64,000 nucleotides of DNA, from contig CM072811.1 in the NCBI GenBank assembly GCA_037013495.1, positions 27,158,159 to 27,222,158 on the forward strand, given 5' to 3'. This document shows positions 48,401 through 58,091 of the stretch, in pieces. The translations under genes were made by a program, and so were the position numbers. Source of the DNA: Hippophae tibetana. Its lineage: Eukaryota > Streptophyta > Magnoliopsida > Rosales > Elaeagnaceae. The notes beneath the pieces are model-generated. The model ran no database searches, was not told where the DNA came from, and saw only the letters and a program-made list of their open reading frames with translations. How positions within the stretch are numbered: the first letter of the stretch is position 1; each line of letters begins with the position of its first letter.

Positions 48401-49011
48401 TTGAATACATGGCCCAAAAGAAGTTATTTATCCTCAAGCAAATAGATCAAGTGCGAGATTATGTGAAGCAATTCTTGGCGTTGATATTAAACATCCATGA
48501 CATGTTAGAGAAAGAAACAATCTTTTTCTTTTTAGAAAGGTTGAAGTCGTGAGCAAGGACCGAATTGCAAAGGCAAAGGGTTCAAGACCTTGGACAAGCA
48601 AAAGAGGCAAAGGGTTCAAGACCTTGGACAAGCAAAAGATACTGCAAAGCGCTTGCCAGAATATTTGGGTAAAGGGTAGTACAAGTCCTGTAAAGAAAGG
48701 TACACTCTGTTACATGGACTTGGCACTTTTAGAGATCGTACCCATGTCGATGCGTTACAGTAGACTCCTCACTGACACTGGTGTGATAACATAAAGTGTC
48801 AAATTCATATCAAATATCAAAGGACATAAAATTGTCACCTGACTCCAAGAATCAAAGCAGCTTCTCGCCGGTTCATGGTGGGTTGAAAACCGCCTTCATA
48901 AAACTTGCGTAGTCTGGGGGGCCTTGTTTTGAATGCCTGCCAAGCTTGAATACCATATCTAGCTGCATAAGCTGTAGCCGCTACAGCAAATCCTGCTACC
49001 ACTACAGACAT
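45441..49011 (-). CDS. TIM14: TIM14/PAM18 J-protein of the mitochondrial import motor (109 aa)
   Basis: TIM14 (Pam18) is an inner-membrane J-protein that stimulates mtHsp70 at the TIM23 channel. The coding exons on the minus strand are 49011-48839 (57 codons plus 2 nt) and 45597-45441 (the remaining base, 51 residues and stop). The intron has a GT donor at 48838-48837 and an AG acceptor at 45599-45598. The 109-residue length fits plant TIM14 (about 112). A single membrane span at about residues 3-20 is followed by the conserved [10 protein letters not shown] and [15 protein letters not shown] stretches. The J-domain has its HPD signature ([14 protein letters not shown]) and the protein ends GGGSAF. 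The ATG at 49011 directly follows a candidate acceptor (gcatcag). A candidate 5' untranslated exon ends near 49551 (tagttcg then gtaagc, minus strand). The 3241-bp intron holds transposon and possible organellar DNA but the splice sites are intact. Confidence 0.93.
46150..48800 (+). mobile_element. Ty3/gypsy fossil (element F) in the TIM14 intron
   Basis: The element lies on the plus strand, opposite to TIM14. A primer-binding-site-like TTGGTATCAAAGC at about 46513 follows a probable LTR (about 46150-46510, start not fixed). Gag-like stretches are at 46530-46890 and 48060-48660, the latter with [12 protein letters not shown] and the gag motif [16 protein letters not shown]. Short direct duplications occur around 48575-48640. 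Protease, reverse transcriptase and integrase are absent, as is a second LTR. It is a broken remnant with many changes, and an unrelated segment (about 46905-48005) splits the gag region. Confidence 0.65.
46905..48005. other. GC-richer segment inside the gypsy fossil, possible organellar (NUMT-like) insertion
   Basis: Base composition changes sharply. The sampled line 47461-47520 has 30 G/C in 60, while the surrounding spacer is nearer one third or less. It breaks the gag region of the gypsy fossil on both sides. Style features (C/G blocks such as 'ccaccccccggggagg', lack of AT runs, unspaced mixed composition) recall plant mitochondrial intergenic DNA. I cannot name a mitochondrial gene in it. 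An 87-codon minus-strand frame (47639-47902) has no recognised family. Plastid DNA or another nuclear element are alternatives. Confidence 0.4.
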
Positions 49012-49640
49012 CTGATGCAAAGTAGAAAAGCAACCCCCATCAATTGAGCTTAAATGTTTGGTAAATCCAATTTCAAACACATTATTAGAAATGATAAAAT
49101 ATTCCAACTACGGTAAGATGCAATAATGAATTGTCACAAAAATAATACAAATTCAAAGATAGACGAAGAAGTTAAAAGAATTAAACATTTAAACCCAACT
49201 TCGTGAAAGGTACAGAACAAAGGAAATCACTTTCATGAAATTTTAAAAAAAAATCACTAGAAAAGTAACAGGGACGGCTCAAGAATTTGTGATACCTTAG
49301 GCCACAATTAAAATGAGGCCCTCGATTTACAAGCCGATAAACCAAATAAAACACTAAACGGACATATTTGATTTGTAATAATCATGAAACCTAACAAAGA
49401 AGATACCAATGAAAGACCAGCCAATAAATCAGATACGAAAATCACAAACCGAGTGGCTTACATTTAATAGAAGAGGCAGTTACACTAATGGACAACGGGA
49501 ATGGTCGCCGGAGTTGAATGGATTAGTTGAATGGCCGGCGGCAATGGAGCTTACCGAACTAGAGGATCCGGGCGGCGTTGGTGTGGAAATGCGAGATAAC
49601 GAAATTAGGGTAAGTGGAAAGAAATATATAAGATGCTCAA
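49012..49640 (-). promoter_or_regulatory. TIM14 5' untranslated exon, leader intron and promoter
   Basis: Upstream of the start codon a GC-richer island (about 49540-49640) reads as a 5' leader on the minus strand, ending at a donor-like tagttcg/gtaagc near 49551. The leader intron would then span about 49012-49551. This is inferred from splice-site context only. The plus-strand open frame 49409-49810 that crosses the island shows no known domain. Confidence 0.4.
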
Positions 49641-51359
49641 ATATAGGGCGGCGTTGTATTTTATTAAATTACAATTATTTTCTTTATAAATTTTTTTTTA
49701 AAATACTCGTATTGTCTTATTTTCTTTATATAAAAAATACAATTATTTTAAGAGAAAAATATTCTCACATTATCTTACTTATTAGGAGAAAAAAAATAAA
49801 AAATACTTAGATTTATTTTATTTTATTTTTTAACAATTTTTTTATTAATAAGTAACACAAAAATAACATCTCGTGACTTAACTACTTTGATATATAAAAT
49901 AACTAGTTTGCATTGCAGTTAATGCATATAAGTTGTATAATTATTAAAAAATAATTTTTATTTTTATTTTTAATTCTATTAAATAAATATTATTTTAACT
50001 TGAACAAATGTAATTAAAAATTTTTAATTATAATTACATAAAAATAATTATTTATATTTATACATTTATTATTTAACGATAATATAACTAAATTATGGTA
50101 AAGAAAAATAAGTATGATTACTTTTACCATAAGTATAATTATTTTTAAAATAAATATATGACATTTATACTTACTATCCCTTATTTTAACTATCAAACAC
50201 CTCTCCATCATACTCTTTTCAGGATCTAGTTCAATAGCTCCTTTTGGACATAACGACAAAAGGGCAACCTTGATTGAACAGGATAACATCTCCACAGGCT
50301 TCTCAATACGTCGATACATATATACAAATCATACATTAATTTTAATCATAAAATCATTTACGTACTAGGTATTCTTTTATTATTAATTAAACTAGAAAGT
50401 CTAACTAATTGGCTATTTTGTACCTAAAGATGATTCATCCAACCATAACCTACTACAGTTCAAAGTTCAATTTTTCCTTTCAAAATTTAGACTAATATAT
50501 TTTCAACCAAAAGTCAAATTCATACATGAGATTTAAAATTAAAAACCTCATATTCTCAACCTCTTTAATGAGTAAGAATAAAAACATCTTAAAATATACC
50601 TAATTTCATAGTATATTTTGATTAGATGTGTATACTATCTTACATGTCTATATGGTTCGAAAAATTTAATAGTAATATTAAGATATTTTATTCTAGTTAA
50701 GTTTAATGCAATTATTTGTATACTAAACAATTAGTAAGAGGATATTAATAACGTTTAATCAAACTTAATCAATATTTAAGTTTTTATTTTAGATCAAAAG
50801 TCATATACAGTTAATATTTTGATTAATAATAATTATCCCCTTAGCATAAAATATTTTTTAAATATATAATAATTTATTTATATTGAGTAATATTCTATAA
50901 GATTTATCTCGTTCCTAACTTTTAAGCACTCTAATATCCTATAAATATCCTAGGTATTCATTTGCATGTTAACTTCACAAATATTATATTGTGACTTTGT
51001 GGGTTTTGTCTCTCACTTAACAAAATATTAGCTTAAGTATTGTCTTTGATAGATCTACATTAGTGATAAAAATATATGTTTTATAAGACAAGGAACAAAT
51101 AATACGAAGGATATAAAAATCCGCAACAATAAAAAGGAGCCTTAAAGGGTAAATGAAATCAATAGATTAAAGAACTAATAAGATAAGTGTGGAACAATAT
51201 ATATTTGTGATTTTCATTCTTACTATTGTATAAATTGAAAGTTCTAAAACTGAGTAAATAGATCTAGAAGGAAGTGAATGAATTATTTTTAATTTTATCA
51301 AATTATAAATTTATAACTTAATCATAACGGCCAGACATATATTTATGTGTAAATAATAA
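49641..51359. other. AT-rich spacer with a small coding-like island
   Basis: It is mostly A+T-rich and featureless. Positions about 50170-50330 are an exception. On the minus strand they read as 48 or so residues of balanced composition (start MYRRIEKPVEMLSCS) before running into AT-rich DNA. I do not recognise a family. It could be an exon relic or a transposon scrap. Confidence 0.35.
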
Positions 51360-52800
51360 AGTGTGAAAATTAAAAATAACACATTAAATTTTTAAGTGAA
51401 AATAATTTATGTCACATCCAAGACCTAAGAAAAAAACCATTAATCCATTAGACCTCCTAACATTTCTAATATAAAAATCAAATGTTCAACTACAAAATCA
51501 AGTCTTATACTACATTCTTTAAGATAATACCCCGATGCACTTAACTTACGAGTCTTTACTCTATTTTCATAGTTTTTCAAGGTTAAAAAATTAAAAATAA
51601 CATAGATTTTTAAATTGAAATAATTTAGGCCACAACTAAGATCTAAGAGAAAAACACTAGTCCACTAGATCACCTAATATTTTCAAAATAAAAATCAAAT
51701 ATTCAAGACAAACTTAATCTTATACTATATTCTCTAGGCTAATATCCCAATACACTTAACTTAGAAACCATTATTCTATTTGTAGAGTTTTCAAGACTAA
51801 TATGAGCGAATTCAGATCAACGTTCTAATTAGCTCATCACTAGTTAGATACGTTCACAGATCAATCTGCAAACAAAGTTAGAATAAAAAAAATATAAGTA
51901 TCCATGTATATTATAGATATATTTTAACAACGAATACACCTTAAGCTAATATATTCAATAAATAAATAAATTAATAAAAATCTATTATAAACCTTATAAC
52001 AAATATTTAAGAACAAGATCAATAAACATGGTTTCTACAAATCTAAATGTCAATTCAATAAAACATCCACACATGTAAATAACTAATGCAAGGAATCCTA
52101 AGAAGAAAATACTATATGATCATAAAAAGTAATGAATAAAAATTATGAAAATCACGAGAAATAAAAGTATGCAGTTTTTGTGTGCTTGTGAGTTGTATAA
52201 TCTCTTGAAATAATAAACAATAAGTTTTATTTATAGAAAAATTAAAACCTTAATCCTAAGTCATTGTTAAATAAATTTTGTATTCCAAATATGATTATTA
52301 ATAGTTATTAATCAAGAAGGCTCTTGTTTTAAAAAAAGTTATTTTTAAAGTAGTTTAATTGAGATTTTAGGTGATCTTTTGGCCTATGTTTTAAACTATA
52401 ATTTAGCATATATTTTATCCAATATTTTAGGTTGTATCTTATCTTATATTTTAGGCTATATCTTAAAAATATTGAAACACATTAAATAAAAAAGATAAGT
52501 CATAATTTCATAAGTTGACTTAAATTTAAATATATATTTTAAAAGGAAAGTTTTCGAGCTTAATTGATCAATTTAGGACTTGATTGATCAATTAATGATA
52601 ATTTGTACACTCATTTTTTTACCTAAGAAGACTCGATCAAAATTGAGCAAAACCCAATCGGTCTTACTACTCGATCGATACCTTTATTAGATCAATATCA
52701 TTGTTGATCGATCGACTTACACAAACTTTAATATAAAAAATAATTATAAGTGTTATAAACATATGTTCATAAATGCATGAGTATAATACTATATATGATA
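51360..52800 (-). repeat. lone LTR of the TGTAAG family, minus strand
   Basis: It resembles the LTR at 14610-15703: 'ttttaagtgaaaataattta', an 'agaaaaacactagtccacta' block, an 'acttaacttacgagtcttta' block and a GATCGATC cluster (52668-52727). Two near copies of the first 210 bp stand in tandem (51370-51580, 51590-51800). No gag or pol lies beside it. The right end is indistinct (about 52780-52810). Confidence 0.6.
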
Positions 52801-52810
52801 GTTATAAAAA

Positions 52811-53324
52811 ATATATCTAAAGTATTATTATCTAAAACTCCAACGTTTCTTCGAATTTTTTTTGTATAGAGTTGACACTAAGTTTAAAAACAAATTTACA
52901 TACAAAAAATTTGTTCAAAAAAATGACCAATAGTTATAAAATTTACATAAATATTACGAGAAGATAAGGGTATTAATTAAGAGTATAACATATGACATAA
53001 AATCACCATACTTTATGCAAATAATTTTTTTTAATTAAAATTAACTAATAAATTTTTGTATCTCGATAAAAATATTAATTTTTCTTATAATTATAAATAA
53101 ATTAATTAACTAATAATATTTTAATATTAATTATACTATTAAATATATAAATTTGATTGAAAACACACCATATGTGATATAGAAATCCATAACTCGTAGA
53201 AATCGTCACCTTTCCGTGAAAGGTTAATAACAAGGCTAATGTAGTTATTTAATTTTTCTATTAAGTAGGGCTTGTATTGAGACAAAATGAGGAGTGTAAA
53301 TAGTAGCTATTATTTTATCGAAAG
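52811..53324. other. AT-rich spacer upstream of RPL21
   Basis: No gene or repeat is recognised. It ends at the RPL21 promoter. Confidence 0.55.
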
Positions 53325-53432
53325 TGGGCTCACTTATTAGAAATATGGACCACTCTCAACTGAAAGCCCAATAAGGCCCAAAATAAATGAATTCAAAAGA
53401 ACAATCTTACCCTTCAATTTGAAAAACCCTAG
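53325..53432 (+). promoter_or_regulatory. RPL21 promoter: three site II elements and a telo-box
   Basis: Site II motifs (TGGGCY or its complement) occur at 53325-53330 (TGGGCT), 53365-53370 (AGCCCA) and 53375-53380 (GGCCCA). A telo-box AAACCCTAG lies at 53424-53432. This pairing is well known in promoters of plant ribosomal-protein and other growth-linked genes, where TCP factors bind site II. The start codon is about 110 bp downstream of the telo-box. Confidence 0.8.
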
Positions 53433-53539
53433 AACCAAAATATAAAATGCGAAACATTTCCAATCTTGTTCCCTGAGGGGTTATCCTAAATAAATTTGCA
53501 GCCGCGGAGAGGAGAGACACCCTAAACAGAGAAGCAGAA

Positions 53540-55034
53540 ATGCCAGCCGGTCATGGTGTTCGAGCGAGGACTCGCGATATGTTCTCGAGGCCCTTCAGGA
53601 AGAAGGGTTACATCCCACTCTCGACCTATCTGAGGATCTTCAAGATCGGCGACTTCGTCGACGTCAAAGTTAACGGTGCTGTCCACAAGGGTATGCCCCA
53701 CAAGTTCTACCATGGCCGCACTGGTCGTGTCTGGAACGTTACTAAACGTGCTGTTGGTGTTGAGATGAATAAGCAGGTATATTTCTTCAGTCTTTATTTA
53801 ATTTATTAAGTATTTTTTTTATACTTCTATATGTTTACATTGTGCTGAAATGTATTGATTTTGGGTGATTTGTGATATATATGGCACGTTTCAGTTTTCG
53901 GGTTCTTGTTCTTGATCTATTATCTTTTTGGATTTTCTTTTTAAGTTCGTTAATTCATGATATATGAACTTGGTTAGAAAACTGAGCTATTTAATCTAAT
54001 TTATTCTGATGTTGGTAAATTAATAGCAAATTATTTATTTGTATGACTGGTAAATATCTTATAATGAGTAATCTTAGTAAAATAAACGATCATTTTTCAC
54101 TCGGAACTAATAAAGTGTTGTGTTTTGAAACCAATGATTACCACTATGTCGTGGCAGCCTTTGATGGATTGGTTCTATTCTATGAATGGATTATTTTCTT
54201 TGGTGATTCTAAGAAAATTTGGAAGTTCTCTTCTCTTTAGTTTATGGTTACATTAAATGTGCTTTGTTTTTTTGCCTTTGTGTCGTAGTGTATATGGTTG
54301 TTTTACCATTTAATTGCTTATACTATGAATAACAACCTACCAAATGTCCCTTTATTTTTTGTGAAATTTGAAAATTTCAGCATTACACGTTGTGAAATTT
54401 GAATCTGATCATTACACATTGTGAATTTCGAATGTATCATCATGTATTGTGAATTTCATGAAAATTTATTTTTACATTGTGAGTTTGCCCTAAAGTTTAT
54501 TTTTCATGAATTTCATGAAAAATTCATGTATACTTCCATTTTATTGATAAGCTACCTACTCATCATACTCCAACTAATTCTTTAACAATTCAAAATATAT
54601 CTAACATTAAAATCGTTGTGGGATCTTTCACGAGTTATCTATTCAGTGAATTCTGCCTGAAGGTCTGTACTTTTATGACAACTTGTTTGTCTTGTACTCG
54701 AATGGTTATGAAACTATTTCATACTTTGTCTGTGGTAACAAATGGTTGATATCTCAATGTTTATCTTTTTTCCCAGATTGGTCATCGAATAATTAAGAAG
54801 AGGATTCATGTGCGTGTGGAGCATGTGTTGCCATCGAGATGCACTGAGGAATTTCGTTTGAGGAAGTTGAAAAATGATCAATTGAAGGCTGAGGCAAAGG
54901 CTAGAGGTGAAGTCATTAGCACAAAGAGGCAGCCTAAGGGACCCAAACCTGGTTTCATGGTTGAAGGAACACAGTTAGAAACTGTCACTCCTATCCCATA
55001 TGATGTTGTTAATGATCTCAAGGGTGGATATTAG
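53540..55034 (+). CDS. RPL21: 60S ribosomal protein L21 (eL21), 164 aa, two exons
   Basis: Cytosolic large-subunit protein eL21. Exon 1 is 53540-53776 (79 codons) and exon 2 is 54777-55034 (85 aa plus stop), separated by a 1000-bp phase-0 GT-AG intron. The product is 164 residues, the usual plant length. It begins [13 protein letters not shown] and contains [23 protein letters not shown] and [10 protein letters not shown] in exon 1. Exon 2 has [23 protein letters not shown] and the end VVNDLKGGY. The rRNA-contacting basic residues and the KOW-like core are intact. The leader is short, and the promoter has the expected site II and telo-box signals. Open frames in the intron (54043-54240) and antisense to exon 1 are shadows. 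No sign of decay, so it is taken to be functional. Confidence 0.97.
54360..54500 (+). repeat. degenerate repeat in RPL21 intron
   Basis: A motif like 'cattacacattgtgaaatttga' recurs about four times with changes (near 54361, 54383, 54415, 54445 and again near 54473), spacing roughly 30 bp. Confidence 0.65.
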
Positions 55035-57382
55035 GTGTTTGTTTTTGAGTTTTGGTTATGTTTTGTTATTGAACTGCCATAATGGTTTCATGGCGTGTTT
55101 CATTTTGTATTCTGACTTCTTAAGAATCTATTTACAATTTTGTTTTTATCAAGTACAATTACAAGCTTAGATGTTCTTCACGGATCGCTGCTTTATTTGG
55201 CTTTTCTTACATAGAATCTCTTTTATTATCTTTTTGGTTTGAATGTAATTTATACCATTTTAGTCTCGATTAAATCCCTTTTTGTGGGTGGTTTCGAATA
55301 GCCTCTACAGGATGTCAAGAGGGGAATTCAGCTGAGCAAGCAAGCCTCTTTAATTAAACAGATAGACTTCACAAACATAAGCATTTAAGCATTTTCTCAG
55401 CTTCACTAGAAAGTGAAAATAGATTCGTGTTGAAAGAGGCATTATATGAACTTTCTATCTATTACGAAACAACTTTGGATTGGTTGATGTGCAAAAGAAA
55501 GGAGCTAAAAACTTTTATGCTTGTAAAGTTGTAAAATGTAAAAGGTAATGATGTCGTAAAATATATAGGATTGGCTACACTAGAAATTGGAACAAAGATA
55601 TAAAATTATGACTCTTACGGTTGCTTAATAAATAGGCCAGTTTTAGAATAAGATTTAGAGAAATGTTAAAACACAAATTTATATTTATTTGCGCACCCAC
55701 ATATTTCATATTGATAGATATAATTTCACTAAGAAAATTTAATCCTTTTTCAACTTTTTATAATAATTTTAAACATGATATTATAAAAGAAGTGTGTAAA
55801 TTTATGTGTTACTAACATTTCTAGCCATTTACAAGTAGAATAATTCTATATATACCCACTAGGGCATAAACCACAATCACTTCAAATTTGCATTGATTTT
55901 TAAACAGAAGTTATGTTTTTAAATCTAGTAAGATTTACAAGAATTTATAAAAATACGTGGTTTATTTTAAACGAAGATATGGGGAGATGAAATTTTTGTT
56001 GAGATGTTTATAGTTCTTTTTATATACAAGTATTTAAATATATTTTTTTCCCATCCATATTACTCCTAAACTATCTAAAAGGTATGAGAAGGGGATTTCT
56101 AAAGCAAACAATACTAATAAGGTAAATTACAAAGATTGTCTTAAATTAGGTTCTAACCCACTTATGGAGGATTATATTTACTAGTAGACTAATATCGAAT
56201 GTGCAAAATTGATTATGAATGAATTCAATATGCTGTTACAAATAAAAATTTATTCAAATTTCTAAATATGCTACCATGTCCATAAATAAGTAGGCACATT
56301 GATAACTTAATCTCCTCGGTCTTCCTATATAATGAGATATCATTTTAAGGGTGGTTCCGAATCATATCAAGCACTAGAGATTAGAATTGTCATAAAAAAT
56401 ATCTTAACGAAAATAAGTAAATTAAATAATATATTAAAATATTACAAAAGTGTTATAAAATGTTTTTTTCTTCTTTAAAACAACCTATTTTGATAGTTGA
56501 AAAGTTTTATTTTTCAAAAGTATCGTAAAGTAATGGATGTAATTTATTTTTTATCTTTTAATTATTATATATTGAGTGATCATCGATTAATGTTGATATC
56601 GTTGAATTTCATGAATTTTATTTAGTTAAATATAAACAAAGTTAATATACATATAACTAACTTATCTAAATTGATTCTAACTTAAAATTGATTTTGTCTA
56701 AATGAATATAAATGAAAACACATTTAGATAAATATTGTGGCATTTTAGAAAAGGAATAAAATTTTATCAATTTTTGTGATATTTTGAAACATTTGTTTTT
56801 AAAATCACAAGTCACAACACAACAAACCTTTCGGCTCACCATTGATCCCTTCAAACACTTGTAATTTATGTAATTACCAAAAATCCTTAAATATTATTAA
56901 TTATACTAAAAATTGGGAAGATAAATATTGTAATTTTGTTAGGTAGTTAATAATTAAATAAAGTTAGGTTCAAGTGTTTTCAAAAGAATAATATATATTT
57001 TTACATAAATTTTATAATCACAGGTCATTTATATATGATAAAATTATCAAAAAAAATAAATTACTTAACAATTTTTAATTATTTTAAGTAAAAAATGTAT
57101 AAATTTATGTACTCTTAATTAAGAATGGTTACGAGGAAAGATACTGATGCTTATACTAATAATCATGATTGTTTGGACACTAATGTTAGATAAATTTGTA
57201 TAATAATCATTGAATATGTATAGTTATCAATTTTTTTTTACATTTTAATCATGTTTTTTATCTTTCAACATTTATACAAAAATATATTTAATTTAAAAAA
57301 TTAAAATGTTAACGTATTCTTTATCTAGTGTATTATTTAAAATATTGACATTAATTTTTAATTATTTAACACATATTTTTTT

Positions 57383-57418
<36 letters not shown>

Positions 57419-57640
57419 TAAATTAAAATATTAAAATATAATATATATTAGATTGTTAAATACAGTTCTTATATTATAATAATTATCATTATGTTATACC
57501 TAAAAATTACAATTATTTTAAAAATAATTTATCAAACTTTTATAAATAAAAATAATTTCAATTATCTAATTATTTTCAAAATAATTTATTAAACTTTTAT
57601 AAACAACAATAATTTCAATTATCTACCATATCAATCTAGT
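55035..57640. other. RPL21 3' flank and AT-rich spacer
   Basis: The first 150-200 bp are the probable 3' untranslated region of RPL21. Beyond that no gene is recognised. A TA microsatellite (57388-57416) and a short direct repeat around 'aataatttatcaaacttttataaa' (57522-57545 and 57580-57600) are present. Confidence 0.55.
57388..57416. repeat. TA microsatellite
   Basis: Alternating T and A for about 28 bases. Confidence 0.95.
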
Positions 57641-58091
57641 TAACATTCATATCGTCAGAATAAGAAACTGGGGCTTTCTTGGGTAGTCCAAAGAATTAAT
57701 CTCTTTATAGGTCCATACGTTCGGGCCTTCTCCAACATCCATCTCTCACGACCCACAATAAATTGGGTCTGGATATTTACCGACCTGATAAATATACTTT
57801 GAAATTTCTTATTGGAATCAATTTTCTTTCCTTCCTGATTATTTTTGGTGACCATTCTGCGTCTTTGGCTTAAACTTTGTACGGTGAGTGAATTCGAACT
57901 TCGGTGGTTAATTTTCAAACACTCAGCGGCTCGATCGTCGTCATTTCATATCAGAATCACACCCTAGGTAGGAAGATTTACTGTCTTACTGTTCGTATGT
58001 AATTAAAGGGGCGAAAATTGAAGCTTTCAGGGCTGAGAATCATTGCTAAAAGTTACCCTTTTGATTTTTGCAGCTACTTGTTGTTTGAAAG
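57641..58091 (+). promoter_or_regulatory. PLP3-like gene promoter, 5' leader and leader intron
   Basis: Base composition rises towards the gene. A likely 5' untranslated intron runs from 57968 (ccctag then gtagga) to 58073 (ttttgcag), leaving an 18-base leader before the ATG. This rests on splice-site context. The minus-strand frame at 57655-57918 lies in this promoter and shows no family features. Confidence 0.45.

Larger units (their letters stand above)
45598..48838 (-). other. TIM14 intron containing nested insertions
   Basis: The acceptor-side 0.4 kb (45601-46020) is original intron, because it also occurs in the duplicated fragment at 42038-42480. Positions about 46150-48800 are foreign: a gypsy fossil with a GC-richer segment inside it. 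Only about 40 bases between 48800 and the donor site are unassigned. Confidence 0.75.

Noticed and set aside
49409-49810. 133-codon plus-strand open frame upstream of TIM14
   Set aside because: It runs across the probable TIM14 leader exon on the other strand and then into AT-rich DNA with Lys/Ile/Asn-rich translation. It has no recognisable domain.
54043-54240. 65-codon open frame
   Set aside because: Lies wholly within the RPL21 intron and shows no family features.
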